From the NCBI GenBank assembly GCA_965371225.1, contig CBDUXP010000004.1, positions 1 to 64,000 of the forward strand: 64,000 bases of DNA, given 5' to 3'. This stretch comes from CBDUXP01 sp965371225 [NCBI: uncultured bacterium] (GTDB lineage: Bacteria; Abyssobacteria; SURF-5; CBDUXP01). The position numbers and the translations under genes are program-made. The notes beneath the pieces were generated by a model. The model saw nothing but the letters and a program-made list of their open reading frames with translations, did no database searches and was not told the DNA's origin. Below are positions 23,305-31,482 of the stretch, one piece after another (within the stretch, counting starts at the first letter, position 1; each line of letters opens with the position of its first letter).

Positions 23305-23943
23305 TTACGGGGTGGGTTCCTTGAGTGTGCGCAGCCACTCGCGGACGGCCGCCGAGACGGCGGCTTCGTGCCCCCCGTAAAAATGGTCGGCGCCCGGAAT
23401 CGTCGCGTAGGCGATGGGCGGATTGGCCGCGGCACACAGGGCTTCTGCCTCGCCCGGAGCACAGAACTGGTCGTGCTCGGCGGCCAGCATGGTCTTGGGT
23501 CCGTTCCAGTGGATCGCGGTCTCCGGCAAGGGCAGCATGCCGATGGGTGGGGACACCCAGAGCGCCGCGCGGGGCTGCACCTCCCGCGTCAGAATCTGCG
23601 CGGCCACGGCGGCGCCAAAGGAGTAGCCCGCGACCACCACGCGCCCCGGCGGGCACCCGTGCGCCTGTTCCAAATGGGCGAGCACCGCACACAGGTCTTC
23701 TACCTCTCCCTGGCCGCCGTCAAATGCGCCGGCGCTCTCCCCCACCCCCCGGAAATTGAAGGTGACGATCCCATAGTCCAGGTCGGAGGCCGCCTCGGCG
23801 ATGGCCGCCACCACCGTGTTGTGCCGGTTCCCGCCGTACTGGGGATGAGGGTGGCAGACGACGATCCAGCAGTCGCACGCCTCCGCCGGCTCGCCTACGG
23901 CCACTTCCAGGCGGCCGGCGGGCCCCGGAATGGTGGTTGCCAC
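23305..23943 (-). CDS. Alpha/beta hydrolase
   Basis: 212 aa; cytoplasmic. The oxyanion segment VVCHPHPQYGGNRHN is at residues 28-42, nucleophile Ser108 lies in AGYSFGAA, an Asp is in AAEHDQFC, and the catalytic His is in PGADHFYGGHE. The HPHP-x-YGG signature defines a widespread bacterial esterase-like group without a known substrate. FNFRGVGES is also conserved. Its stop is 156 nt from the ilvA start, and it is encoded 5 nt after a 53-aa membrane protein, forming the end of a lipoprotein-led operon. Confidence 0.85.
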   Translation of the reverse strand: MATTIPGPAGRLEVAVGEPAEACDCWIVVCHPHPQYGGNRHNTVVAAIAEAASDLDYGIVTFNFRGVGESAGAFDGGQGEVEDLCAVLAHLEQAHGCPPGRVVVAGYSFGAAVAAQILTREVQPRAALWVSPPIGMLPLPETAIHWNGPKTMLAAEHDQFCAPGEAEALCAAANPPIAYATIPGADHFYGGHEAAVSAAVREWLRTLKEPTP

Positions 23944-23948
23944 GCGGG

Positions 23949-24110
23949 CTAGCGGTTGCGCGGCAGCACGCCGCCGGGCCGGACCTTGTCGATCTGATGC
24001 GGAAAACTGCCGAAGCTCGTGTCCCGCAGACCGTACGCGGCCAGGAGGCCCGCGGCGAAGAGGGCCGTTGCGATCAAGGCGTACACGAAATTGCGCGTGC
24101 GCTCATTCAT
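23949..24110 (-). CDS. 53-aa single-span membrane protein
   Basis: 53 aa: MNERTRNFVYALIATALF starts one transmembrane helix (about residues 7-27), followed by a short external or cytoplasmic tail rich in Gly, Pro and Arg (RPGGVLPRNR). The gene starts 2 nt after the stop of a lipoprotein gene and ends 5 nt before the hydrolase gene, which supports it being translated. No similarity recognised; it may assemble with the lipoprotein. Confidence 0.65.
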   Translation of the reverse strand: MNERTRNFVYALIATALFAAGLLAAYGLRDTSFGSFPHQIDKVRPGGVLPRNR

Positions 24111-24112
24111 GG

Positions 24113-24649
24113 TTAGAAGCCCAGGGGTTCCAATCCCAGCTGCGCGCGAACCTCGGCATACAGTTTCTCGTACTGGCGTTTCATGAGCACTTCGCGCGGA
24201 TCCACGCGGTAGGCGGCCTTGTCGGAGACGAGTTCCCGAATCACGTTATCCGCGTCGAAGGGATCGTCGCGCACCCCGTCTTCCGTGTGCAACGCTTCGA
24301 TGCTTTCCTTGGCGATGGTGTACTGCTCTTGCAAGACGCGCAGGTAGCGGATGCTGTTGTTCAACGAGATGGACAGCTTGTTTTGCAGCGGGGCCCGAGA
24401 AAACGGCGGCTGATAGTTGTCGACTTCGCTCTTGAGTTCCTGCTTGCGATTGAGCAGCATGGTGATTTTTTCGAGGAAGTAGTCGTCCGCCGCGATGTTC
24501 GACTTGGGGAGGATTTCGCGCGCCTCTTCATCAATGGCATCGTTGCGGGCACACACATCCCGCGCCCACGTATCGAACTCGGCGCCCCCACAGGCGGCGA
24601 GGACGCACAAGAGCGCGCCGGCCGTCCCCCGCTTAACCCGCGTCAGCAT
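24113..24649 (-). CDS. Lipoprotein of unknown function
   Basis: 178 aa. The signal peptide ends in lipobox CVLAAC with Cys20. The mature part is helical and charged (KITMLLNRKQELKSEVDNY; RYLRVLQEQYTIAKESIEAL), with no recognised domain. ATG 24649 has GGGGGA upstream, and a TATAAT promoter sits 55 nt before it. It leads an operon with the 53-aa membrane protein and the alpha/beta hydrolase. Outer membrane anchoring is likely, because residues after the Cys are Gly-Gly rather than Asp. Confidence 0.75.
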   Translation of the reverse strand: MLTRVKRGTAGALLCVLAACGGAEFDTWARDVCARNDAIDEEAREILPKSNIAADDYFLEKITMLLNRKQELKSEVDNYQPPFSRAPLQNKLSISLNNSIRYLRVLQEQYTIAKESIEALHTEDGVRDDPFDADNVIRELVSDKAAYRVDPREVLMKRQYEKLYAEVRAQLGLEPLGF

Positions 24650-24703
24650 CCTCGTATCCCCCTGCCGCACGGCGCTCCGGGCCTGCGGTCGACTCCCGCC
24701 ACC

Positions 24704-24732
24704 ATTATATGCGACGCCTGGCATGTTGCGAA
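24704..24732 (-). promoter_or_regulatory. Promoter of the lipoprotein operon
   Basis: Minus strand TTCGCA (24732-24727), a 17-nt spacer and consensus TATAAT (24709-24704). It lies in the short space after the stop of the sigma-54 activator gene. Confidence 0.6.
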
Positions 24733-24744
24733 GCGGGCGCGCGG

Positions 24745-26106
24745 TCACCCTTTGGCGTTGATCCCGTGCTTTTTGATCTTGTAATTGATGACGCGGGGGC
24801 TGATCTGAAGCAGGGCCGCGGCGCGTTTCTGCACGCCGCCACTTTTTTCCAGCGCGCGCATGATGAGGCGCCGTTCGACTTCTTCCAGGCTGATGCCGGC
24901 GTCAGGGATATCCACCAGGAGGCCGTTGGTAGTCGGGGCCGAGCTGGCCTCCAGAGCCAGGTGATCGAGCCCGATCTGCTCGCTGTCGCACATGATGACT
25001 GCGCGCTCGAGCACGTTCTGCAGCTGCCGGATATTGCCCGGCCAGTTGCACTCCAAGAGCGTCTCCATGGCGTCCGGGGCCAACCCTCGGACCGGCACCC
25101 CTAACTGGCGGGAGTACTTGTCGATGAATCCATGGACCAGCGGCGGGATGTCGTCGCGCCGATCGCGGAGCGCCGCCAGCTGGATGTTGACGACGTTCAG
25201 CCGGTAGAACAGGTCCTCCCGGAACCCCCCTTCCTGCAACAATTGCGGCAGGTTCTTATTCGTGGCCGCGATGATGCGCACGTCCACGCGGATCGTCTGC
25301 GACCCCCCGAGCCGCTCAAACTCGTGCTCCTGCAACATGCGCAGGATCTTGGCTTGGATCGCGATCCCCATGTCCCCAATCTCATCCAGGAACATGGTGC
25401 CCCCGTCGGCCTGCTCGAACCGGCCGACCCGCTGCTTGTGCGCACCGGTGAACGCGCCCTTCTCGTGGCCGAACAGTTCGCTCTCGAGCAGATTGTCCGG
25501 CAAGGCCGCGCAGTTCACGCGGATGAACGCGGCGCGTCGGCGCGGGCTGTTGAAGTGGATCGCCCCCGCAATGAGTTCTTTCCCGGTGCCCGTTTCGCCC
25601 GTAATGAGCACGGAAGCGTCGGTGGGGGCGACGCGGCGCAAGGTCTCGAAGACCTGTTTCATCTGCGGCGATTCGCCGATGATGTCCTCGAAGTGGTAGA
25701 TGACCGGCTGTTGCCGGCGGTGGAAGTCGATTTCGTTGCGAAGGCGGCGAAGTTCGAGCAGCTTGTCGAATCGGCCGATCAGTTCGTTGCTATCGAACGG
25801 GCCGTGGATCACGTCCGTCGCGCCGCGGCGCATGGCTTCCACCAGCACGTCGGGCGACGCGTCGGGCATCACGAGGATGACGGCCGTCTGGGGGCTGCGG
25901 GTGAGGAAGTCCTCCAGCTCTTGGCTCTCGGCCGAGATCATCGTGGTGTGGTCCGTGATGAGCAGGTCGAACTGCTCCCGGGTGGCCTCCGTCCGCAGAT
26001 CGGGCATGGTATGCACTTCGTCCACGCGAAAGCGGCCGGTTTCCGCGACCTGCTGGAGGTGCGTGTGTAGGGCGGGTTGCTGGCTCAGGGCCAGGACCGT
26101 TTTCAT
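24745..26106 (-). CDS. Sigma-54-dependent activator with pseudo-receiver domain
   Basis: 453 aa. N-terminal receiver-like domain (1-120), AAA+ sigma-54 interaction domain (about 138-370), C-terminal Fis-type helix-turn-helix (KRAAALLQISPRVINYKIKK). Walker A is GETGTGKE, the sigma-54 contact loop GAFTGA is intact, and Walker B is GGTMFLDEIG. In the receiver, Asp52 is in LLITDHTTM, but the acidic pair that binds Mg2+ is missing (VLALSQQP) and the conserved lysine is replaced (IHGPF instead of KPF). It is therefore probably not phosphorylated, and is controlled by a ligand or partner. No histidine kinase is adjacent; an HDOD gene lies 13 nt upstream in the same direction. Confidence 0.9.
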   Translation of the reverse strand: MKTVLALSQQPALHTHLQQVAETGRFRVDEVHTMPDLRTEATREQFDLLITDHTTMISAESQELEDFLTRSPQTAVILVMPDASPDVLVEAMRRGATDVIHGPFDSNELIGRFDKLLELRRLRNEIDFHRRQQPVIYHFEDIIGESPQMKQVFETLRRVAPTDASVLITGETGTGKELIAGAIHFNSPRRRAAFIRVNCAALPDNLLESELFGHEKGAFTGAHKQRVGRFEQADGGTMFLDEIGDMGIAIQAKILRMLQEHEFERLGGSQTIRVDVRIIAATNKNLPQLLQEGGFREDLFYRLNVVNIQLAALRDRRDDIPPLVHGFIDKYSRQLGVPVRGLAPDAMETLLECNWPGNIRQLQNVLERAVIMCDSEQIGLDHLALEASSAPTTNGLLVDIPDAGISLEEVERRLIMRALEKSGGVQKRAAALLQISPRVINYKIKKHGINAKG

Positions 26107-26119
26107 AGTGCCGTTTCCC

Positions 26120-27058
26120 TTAACTCAGTGCGGCCATCAACATGTCAAGCTTGGGCCGATGGTCGTTGAAAGCGGCCGCGTACTCGCGCACTTCGTCCCG
26201 CGTGTTCTTCGGGTTTTCCGCCAGGATGATGTTCCATGCCACGTCCTCGTCCAGGGGTTCCTGATCTTCCTGCGATTCGAGGAACGGCAAGGCATCCTCG
26301 GCCGCGACCCGGTCGGCCAAGTGCACGATCGCCGCCAAGGCCGGGCGCTCGCTAGCGGCCGCCTGGGCGAGCGCGTCCAGGGGCGTGTGGTGGAACCGTA
26401 GCGCTTCCACCAGCAACGGTGGCAACTGCCAATGCTGCGCGGCCCACGCGCCGATCTCCGCATGGGACGTCCCCATTACTTCTTGCTCGGCGTGCGCCAT
26501 GCCCTGGCCCGTGTGCTCCATCACATCCAGCACTTGCCGGAACTGGCCGGGCAAGTATTGGGAGCAGATCAGCACGCCGATGTCGTGAATGAGACCGGCG
26601 ACGAAGGCGTCTTCGTAGCCGTCGAAACGGAAATGCTCCACGAGCATCTTGGAGGCCACCGCGGTGCCCAGGCTGTGCCGCCAAAAGGCGCGGCCGGGAA
26701 GCTGGCGCTCCCGGCCCGGCCCCCCGAACATGGAGATGATGGCCACCCCGACCACCAGATTCACGATCTCGTTGAGGCCCAGCAGGGTCATGGCCATGGT
26801 CAGCGAGGACACCCGCTGGCGGACGCCGTAATACGCGGAGTTGGAGACGCGGAGGATATTGATCGTCAGGGCCGGGTCCCGCTGGATGACCGCACTGATC
26901 TCCCCGATCGGCAGCGTGTCATCCCCCGCCATCTTCAGGACCCGCAGGGGCACGTCCGGCAAGGCAGGGAGTTCCCCCACATCGGCCAATAGCTGTTCAA
27001 TGCGCTCGGGAATCAAGGTGGGCATGCGGGACTGCGACCGGCCTAGTTGGCCCGTCAT
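26120..27058 (-). CDS. HDOD-domain protein
   Basis: 312 aa. The HDOD domain spans about 20-215, with LPALPDVPLRVLKMAGDD, RVSNSAYYG and GLIHDIGVLI. HDOD proteins are HD-related signalling domains, usually without full hydrolase activity. Here the HD pair of IHDIG is kept, and FHHTP provides a further His pair. The C-terminal 90 residues are helical and acidic. It may feed into the downstream pseudo-receiver activator, 13 nt away. ATG 27058 is chosen over 27076 for its MTGQLGR start; a TACACT -10 box would leave almost no leader. Confidence 0.85.
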   Translation of the reverse strand: MTGQLGRSQSRMPTLIPERIEQLLADVGELPALPDVPLRVLKMAGDDTLPIGEISAVIQRDPALTINILRVSNSAYYGVRQRVSSLTMAMTLLGLNEIVNLVVGVAIISMFGGPGRERQLPGRAFWRHSLGTAVASKMLVEHFRFDGYEDAFVAGLIHDIGVLICSQYLPGQFRQVLDVMEHTGQGMAHAEQEVMGTSHAEIGAWAAQHWQLPPLLVEALRFHHTPLDALAQAAASERPALAAIVHLADRVAAEDALPFLESQEDQEPLDEDVAWNIILAENPKNTRDEVREYAAAFNDHRPKLDMLMAALS

Positions 27059-27155
27059 CCCAACAGTGTACCCCAATTATTACAAAATCGCAATATATTA
27101 TTGATGAATATGCTGTAATTGCCTATCGTAATTAGTGGCTATGACTATATTTGTA
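27059..27155 (-). promoter_or_regulatory. AT-rich promoter region of the HDOD/activator operon
   Basis: About 95 bp of about 70 percent AT DNA in a GC-rich window. On the minus strand TTGCGA, 17 nt and TACACT form a candidate promoter six bases before the HDOD start codon. TTGTAAA/TTACA-type words recur (27075-27081, 27109-27115, 27151-27157) and could be operator sites. Confidence 0.45.
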
Positions 27156-27185
27156 AAGCCCCCGAGGCGGGGGCCTCGGGGGCTT
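27156..27185 (-). terminator. Terminator of the Gly/His/Tyr-rich protein gene
   Basis: Perfect 13-bp stem AAGCCCCCGAGGC with its complement and a 4-nt G loop. On the minus strand it is followed by TTTACAAATA. It lies 41 nt after the stop of the gene at 27227-27643. Confidence 0.7.
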
Positions 27186-27226
27186 GGCGGGGCGTCTGGG
27201 GAGGGGATGGCCCGCCGTGGGAGATG

Positions 27227-27643
27227 CTAATGGCGGCGGCCGGAGTGGCTGCCATGCCCGCGGCCATGCCGGGAGCGATGTCCGTAGCCGCCGTGGCCGT
27301 ACCTGCTCCGGTAGTGGCGCGAGTGGCCGTAGCCAGAGCGATACCCATAGTGCCGCGGTGCGTAGCCGTGGCGGCCGTAGGAGCCGTGGCGGCCGTAGGA
27401 GCCGTGGCCACCGTAGGAGTAATGGGGCTGGGAGTACACGCGGTGGCTTCCGTAGTGGCTGCCATAGCCCCCATGGGAGCTTGCGGCCGCATGGACGGCG
27501 CCCGCGACGACATGGGCGCTGATGGACCCGAGTTCGTACTTGAAGGCCCGCTCGAATTCATCGCTGGCGCTCGCGGCCTGAGGAGTCCCCAGGACGAGGC
27601 CGAGGCCGACCAGAGCGGCGAGAGCATAAGTGGCGTGACGCAT
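27227..27643 (-). CDS. Secreted Gly/His/Tyr/Ser-rich low-complexity protein
   Basis: 138 aa. A signal peptide (LAALVGLGLVLGTPQAASAS) ends near residue 26. A short ordered part (SDEFERAFKYELGSISAHVV) follows, and residues 57-138 consist almost only of Gly, His, Tyr, Ser and Arg, with the repeat GSYGRH. AAAGGA lies before the ATG and a clean terminator follows, so it is expressed as a single gene. Such His-rich exported tails often bind metal ions or form sticky surface material. No homologue recognised. The repeat unit suggests slippage-driven length changes. Confidence 0.75.
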   Translation of the reverse strand: MRHATYALAALVGLGLVLGTPQAASASDEFERAFKYELGSISAHVVAGAVHAAASSHGGYGSHYGSHRVYSQPHYSYGGHGSYGRHGSYGRHGYAPRHYGYRSGYGHSRHYRSRYGHGGYGHRSRHGRGHGSHSGRRH

Positions 27644-27865
27644 GTGGTGTTCCTTTCGAGCCGGCGCGGGGCCGGCGGGGCTGGTCTCCGTGTTCTGGTA
27701 GCTTTGACGCCGGCCGCGGCCGTTTATTCAGCCCGGGGCATTTTTTTGCGCTGTGAAAAGAGCCCTCACGAACACGTACTGTGCTGAATCAACCTCTGGT
27801 GAGTGCAGCGGTTCGCCCGCTGCGCGGCTCCACGAACACGGTGTAGGCCACTCGGCACGTGGCCG
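27644..27865. other. Intergenic between gshA and the low-complexity gene
   Basis: 222 nt. It holds the ribosome binding site AAAGGAACACC of the downstream gene and GC palindromes such as GGCCGCGGCCG near 27712. A terminator for gshA is not obvious and no promoter is convincing. Confidence 0.4.
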
Positions 27866-29122
27866 CTACCGCAGGGCTGAAGCCAGGGCGGCGATTTCGT
27901 GCCCAGCCGCCAAGACGCCGAGGCGCGCGACCGCCGCATAGAAATCCAGCACCACATCATCTTCCACAGGTTTCCCAGGCGCTTCCGGCCCCCACTCCCC
28001 TTGTAGCGCCGCGAACCGCGCACCCTTGGCGTTCAGACTCTCCCCTGGTGCGCGGGAGGGGTGGTAGCGGACGAAGCCGCCGATGATGCGCTCGCCCACG
28101 GCGTAGAGCACCGGTTCCGCTTCGGCGCCGTCCATCCGCGTGACGGTCGGAATGCCCTCCTGCACCAGGACGCGCGTGATGATGGCGTTCGCTTTCCCGC
28201 GGTCCATCTTGTTGCGCTGTTTGCGGTTCAAGCCCGCCACCTCGGCTCCCGAGCGGGCGGTGATGATACCCATCCCGTAGGTGCCGGCCGCATCCTTAAT
28301 GAAACAGTAAGGCGTCGCCTCCACGCCGTACTCCTCGTACTTGCGGCGTGTCTCACCGATGATCCGGTCCACCGTGTCCACGAGCGGGCCGAAGGTGTCC
28401 GGCTCGTGGAAATCGACGGACCCCACCTCCGCACTGAGGGGGACGACACACCACGGGTCGATGTCCAGCAGCTCCGCCCATGCAGTCGCCAGCCGCTGGT
28501 AATGCGCCTGGTGGGCTCCCTTCCGCCGGCCGTGCCAGCCCATGCCCGGCGGCGGCGCCACTGGCTGCGCCAGCCCGGTGAGCGCCTCCGGCACCCCGTC
28601 GGCCAGGTCGTTGTTCAGCAGGATCAGGTCGGGAGCCGTTCCGTCCACCACCAGCGTGTCGCCTTGCCGTTCGGCCTTATACAGGGTGAGCGGGGTCTCG
28701 TCCGCGGCGGTAAGTTGCGTTTCAGGATTCACGAACCGGGGATCCACCGTGGCCACCGTCGCTGTGTATCCCGCTTCGGTCAGCATGCGGACGATGGTGG
28801 TGACGTTTTGGAGGTAGAAGCGGTTACGCGTGTGGCTCTCCGGAATCAGGCAGATGCTCCGCACGTCGGGGAATCGCCGGTCCAACTCGGCGCGCCAGGC
28901 GGCTTTGCCCGCCGTGAGGGCCTCCCCTTGGAGGTTGTTGTACCCGGACGGAAAGAGGTTGAGATCCACCGGCGCGGCCTTGAAGCCGGCGTCACGGATG
29001 TCGGCGGACGCGTACAGCGGCAGCGGTACCTCGGTCGCGCGCTCGGCGAACCACTGCTCCACCGCCTCCCGGCGGTCGCGGTAGCGCGCTGCCAGGTCCG
29101 CGGTCCGGAGCCGCGCGCTCAT
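27866..29122 (-). CDS. gshA: Glutamate-cysteine ligase, proteobacterial/ferrooxidans type
   Basis: 418 aa. Matches the distinct GshA family first defined in Acidithiobacillus and relatives (TIGR02049-type), not the E. coli GshA fold family. Conserved blocks include VDLNLFPSGYNNL, PESHTRNRFYLQN, LLNNDLADG, GWHGRRKGAHQAHY, FIKDAAGTYGMGI and IITRVLVQEGI. It joins glutamate and cysteine to gamma-glutamylcysteine, the first step of glutathione synthesis, with ATP. GWHGRRKGAHQ carries the basic residues near the ATP site. No gshB is in this window. Its start overlaps the stop of the upstream membrane protein gene (ATGA). Confidence 0.88.
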   Translation of the reverse strand: MSARLRTADLAARYRDRREAVEQWFAERATEVPLPLYASADIRDAGFKAAPVDLNLFPSGYNNLQGEALTAGKAAWRAELDRRFPDVRSICLIPESHTRNRFYLQNVTTIVRMLTEAGYTATVATVDPRFVNPETQLTAADETPLTLYKAERQGDTLVVDGTAPDLILLNNDLADGVPEALTGLAQPVAPPPGMGWHGRRKGAHQAHYQRLATAWAELLDIDPWCVVPLSAEVGSVDFHEPDTFGPLVDTVDRIIGETRRKYEEYGVEATPYCFIKDAAGTYGMGIITARSGAEVAGLNRKQRNKMDRGKANAIITRVLVQEGIPTVTRMDGAEAEPVLYAVGERIIGGFVRYHPSRAPGESLNAKGARFAALQGEWGPEAPGKPVEDDVVLDFYAAVARLGVLAAGHEIAALASALR

Positions 29123-29721
29123 GAAGCCGGTTTGGGCAAGGGGGTGGGGATCGGCAGATCCTCGTGGAACTGCACGGTGCCAATCCCCCACCGAATCCGT
29201 ACGTCGCGCTGCTCTACGTCGGCAGGAAAGTCCGGAACGCGGTAGTGAAACGCGCGGCTGCTTCGGGCCAGCAGGGGGCCGGGGCGATCCACCCCCTCCA
29301 CGGTCGGTGTGACCGGCGAAAACGTGTAGGCGTACTGTTCGTCGCGGAACAGATGGATGAGCCTGATGTCCAGGTCGGCGCGGTCGAGCACCCGATCCCC
29401 GTTGTTTTGCACCACGCCGGCGAGGTGCACTTCGTGCGTGCCGAAGGGGGTCGTGACGAAGCGGACGTCGGCCTCGGTCACGCGCACCCGCGTGCGGTAC
29501 GCGTCCGGAGTGGAATGCCGGGGCGCCAGCGCTTGGAGGAGCCGCGCTTCCTGTCCCCAGCGGCCCCCGCTGGCGACGGCGAGGGTCAGCGAGACGACGA
29601 CGAGCAGGACGACGGTGGCCGCCATGGCGGCCATGAGCATGCGGGGAGAGGCGGTCGGGCGCGTGACCGACGCTTCGGCGGCCTCGAGCAGTTCCTCCAG
29701 GGGGGCGTTATGTTCGGGCAT
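29119..29721 (-). CDS. Membrane-anchored protein, DUF2393/FxLYD-like
   Basis: 200 aa. A cytoplasmic N-terminus (about 30 residues), one transmembrane helix at about 29-50 (AAMAATVVLLVVVSLTLAV), then an external beta-rich domain with HEVHLAGVVQNNGDRVLD, resembling the N-x-G strand pattern of FxLYD or DUF2393-type domains. Function unknown. It starts the gshA operon; stop and start overlap by 4 nt. The partner for such small beta domains is generally a membrane complex. Identification of the domain is tentative. Confidence 0.6.
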   Translation of the reverse strand: MPEHNAPLEELLEAAEASVTRPTASPRMLMAAMAATVVLLVVVSLTLAVASGGRWGQEARLLQALAPRHSTPDAYRTRVRVTEADVRFVTTPFGTHEVHLAGVVQNNGDRVLDRADLDIRLIHLFRDEQYAYTFSPVTPTVEGVDRPGPLLARSSRAFHYRVPDFPADVEQRDVRIRWGIGTVQFHEDLPIPTPLPKPAS

Positions 29722-29756
29722 GTCCAGGTGCGGCGCCAGGCCCGCCGAATGCGCTT

Positions 29757-29787
29757 AGTATAGCGGTGCGCCGAAATCCCTGTCCAA
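29757..29787 (-). promoter_or_regulatory. Possible promoter of the 29721-27866 operon
   Basis: Minus strand TTGGAC, a long 19-nt spacer, and TATACT at 29762-29757. The -10 box is good; the spacing is poor. Confidence 0.4.
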
Positions 29788-30504
29788 CTACGCGCGGCAG
29801 CGGGCGCGCGCCTGATGGGAGAGGAGCGGCCGTCGTCGCACGTGCAGTTCGGTCAGGGGCAATTGCGCATCGGCGCTGTCGACGCGGATCGGTTCGGGGG
29901 TGCGGGCGAACAGGCCCGTCACGCTGCCGAACCGGTGCTCGATATGGTGGAACCGGGAACGCAGGCGGGTCAGGATGGGCTGCGCGCCCGCCAGGTGCTC
30001 GTAGGCTTGGAACAGGCGGAGCACGTGCGCATCGTATTTCCGCGCGTCCGGCCCGTGCTGGTAGTACTTGCCCGGGAAGCGGCGCAGGTCACCGTTGAAC
30101 GCGGGGCTGATGTGGTACAGCTCGTGGAAGATCGTCTCCCCCTTGCGTTCGTAGGGCATGTTCAGGAACCGGGGCAAGCAGAAGGCGACGATGTACAGCA
30201 CCTCCCGTCCGTGGTGGGTGTAGCGTGGGACGGCCCAGTGCGCGCCGTGGGCGCGGGTGGAGAACCGGCCCTCCTCGAACCGCAGCGGGATGACCTTGGC
30301 GAAGAGACCCGTACTGCCAAACCGGCGCTGTTGGGTCACGCCGAACACGAGCCGGTCGCAGTCGATATGCGCCAGGTCGGCGGTATGGCGCACGATATGG
30401 CGCACCAAGCGCTCCATGAACCCGCTGAAGTCAAACACGCGGGGCCCCCGCGGCCGGGGCAGAAAACAGAAACGCCGGCCTCCGAATGGGGCCGGCGCGG
30501 GCAT
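29788..30504 (-). CDS. Putative zinc metallopeptidase (HExxH)
   Basis: 238 aa. The active-site motif HELYH lies at residues 127-131 (TIFHELYHISPAF) inside a hydrophobic helix, as in minigluzincin-type peptidases. KYDAHVLRLFQAYEHL may provide the third ligand (His160 or Glu169). No signal peptide, so it is probably cytoplasmic. The N-terminal residues 1-30 are rich in Pro/Arg, and a start at Met30 is possible. It lies 21 nt after the LpxD-like gene. The family is not one I can name; YgjP-like and phage metallopeptidase folds are alternatives. The substrate is unknown. Confidence 0.6.
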   Translation of the reverse strand: MPAPAPFGGRRFCFLPRPRGPRVFDFSGFMERLVRHIVRHTADLAHIDCDRLVFGVTQQRRFGSTGLFAKVIPLRFEEGRFSTRAHGAHWAVPRYTHHGREVLYIVAFCLPRFLNMPYERKGETIFHELYHISPAFNGDLRRFPGKYYQHGPDARKYDAHVLRLFQAYEHLAGAQPILTRLRSRFHHIEHRFGSVTGLFARTPEPIRVDSADAQLPLTELHVRRRPLLSHQARARCRA

Positions 30505-30525
30505 GACGCGGATGCCGCAGGGGGC

Positions 30526-31320
30526 TCAACCGGCGGGCACCGGTTCCTGGGCCTCGAGTTCCGCCAGGCGGCGGCGCAGGTGCTGGAGTTCCTTTACCAG
30601 CTCCGGAAGCGCCTGGAGTGCCTCTTGAATGTTGTCGTTCACCTCTACGGGGACGGCGGGCACCCCGGCGATGTGTTCGCCGGCCTTGACGGGCTTGATG
30701 GCACCGGAAAAATCATCGATGTCTGCGCGGTCGCCGATGGTGGCGTGCCCCACCACCCCCGCCTTCTTGCCGATGCGCACGCCGGCCCCGATCTTCGTGC
30801 TGCCCGCGATGCCCGCCTGAAACTCCACTGTGCAGCCTTCGCCCAACTCCACGTTGTGGCCCACCTGCGCTAAGTTCTGGATATACGTCCCCCGCCGAAT
30901 CCGCGTCTCGCCTAAAGTAGCTCGATCGACCGTGGCATTCGCGCCGATGCGCACATCGTCTTCGAGCACGGCGCGACCGGCCTGGGGAATTTTGTGGTGC
31001 GTGCCGTTGTTCGTCGCGAACCCGAACCCATCACTCCCCACGGTGCAGCCGGACTCCAGCACCACCCGATTTCCCAAAGCGCAGTTTTCCCGCACGGAAC
31101 TGTGCGGATGCAGAATGCACCCGCTCCCGAGGCGCGTGTTACGCCCTATGGTGACGTGCGGATGCAGGACCGTGCCGGCGCCAATACAGACCCCGTCGTC
31201 CACGACCACGAGCGCGTGGATGGCCACGCCCGGCTCCAGAACCACATCGCGGCCGATGCTGGCTGTTGGATGAATGCGGGGGGCGCGCTCAAGGAGAGCG
31301 CCAGGATGGGTCGGGCTCAT
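30526..31320 (-). CDS. LpxD-like hexapeptide acyltransferase lacking the N-terminal domain
   Basis: 264 aa. Starts directly in the left-handed beta-helix (RIHPTASIGRDVVLEPGV) and keeps the LpxD hallmarks: GSDGFGFATN, KIPQAGRAVLEDDVRIGA, NATVDRATLGET and the catalytic-type His in LAQVGHNVELG. A C-terminal coiled coil (LVKELQHLRRRLAELEA) replaces the usual short helical end. The uridine-binding N-terminal domain of about 100 residues found in normal LpxD (about 340 aa) is absent. It may therefore use a different acceptor, or be a second LpxD. UDP-3-O-acyl-glucosamine acylation in lipid A synthesis is the family role. A promoter/palindrome region lies 110 nt upstream. Confidence 0.8.
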   Translation of the reverse strand: MSPTHPGALLERAPRIHPTASIGRDVVLEPGVAIHALVVVDDGVCIGAGTVLHPHVTIGRNTRLGSGCILHPHSSVRENCALGNRVVLESGCTVGSDGFGFATNNGTHHKIPQAGRAVLEDDVRIGANATVDRATLGETRIRRGTYIQNLAQVGHNVELGEGCTVEFQAGIAGSTKIGAGVRIGKKAGVVGHATIGDRADIDDFSGAIKPVKAGEHIAGVPAVPVEVNDNIQEALQALPELVKELQHLRRRLAELEAQEPVPAG

Positions 31321-31435
31321 GGACGGACAGATGAGGGGCGCCTCAGCGCCGAGTGTGGGTTATGCCTCGAGTGCTCGAATCTTGCCCACGGATACGCAAG
31401 GAGTGCGCCAAAAACGTTATTTGAATAAGTAGCCT

Positions 31436-31482
31436 AAAGTATGCAGCGCTAACATGTTGTAAAACATATATTTACAAATGTT
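31436..31482 (-). promoter_or_regulatory. Promoter overlapped by an AT-rich palindrome
   Basis: Minus strand TTTACA (31463-31458), a 16-nt spacer and TACTTT (31441-31436). The -35 box lies inside an imperfect inverted repeat (AACATGTTGTAAA ... TTTACAAATGTT, 31451-31482), so a dimeric protein bound there would block or aid RNA polymerase. It would control the LpxD-like gene. Confidence 0.4.

Noticed and set aside
27156-27185. Riboswitch from the long GC hairpin at 27156-27185
   Set aside because: It follows a stop codon and has a T-containing tail, so a terminator explains it better.
27119-27787. Plus-strand 222-aa frame rich in Val/Ala repeats over 27227-27643
   Set aside because: The repeats are the complement of the Gly/His/Tyr-rich exported protein, which has a signal peptide, ribosome site and terminator.
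31436-31482. DnaA box or replication origin in the AT-rich island
   Set aside because: No TTATNCACA-type boxes or clusters, and no origin genes nearby.
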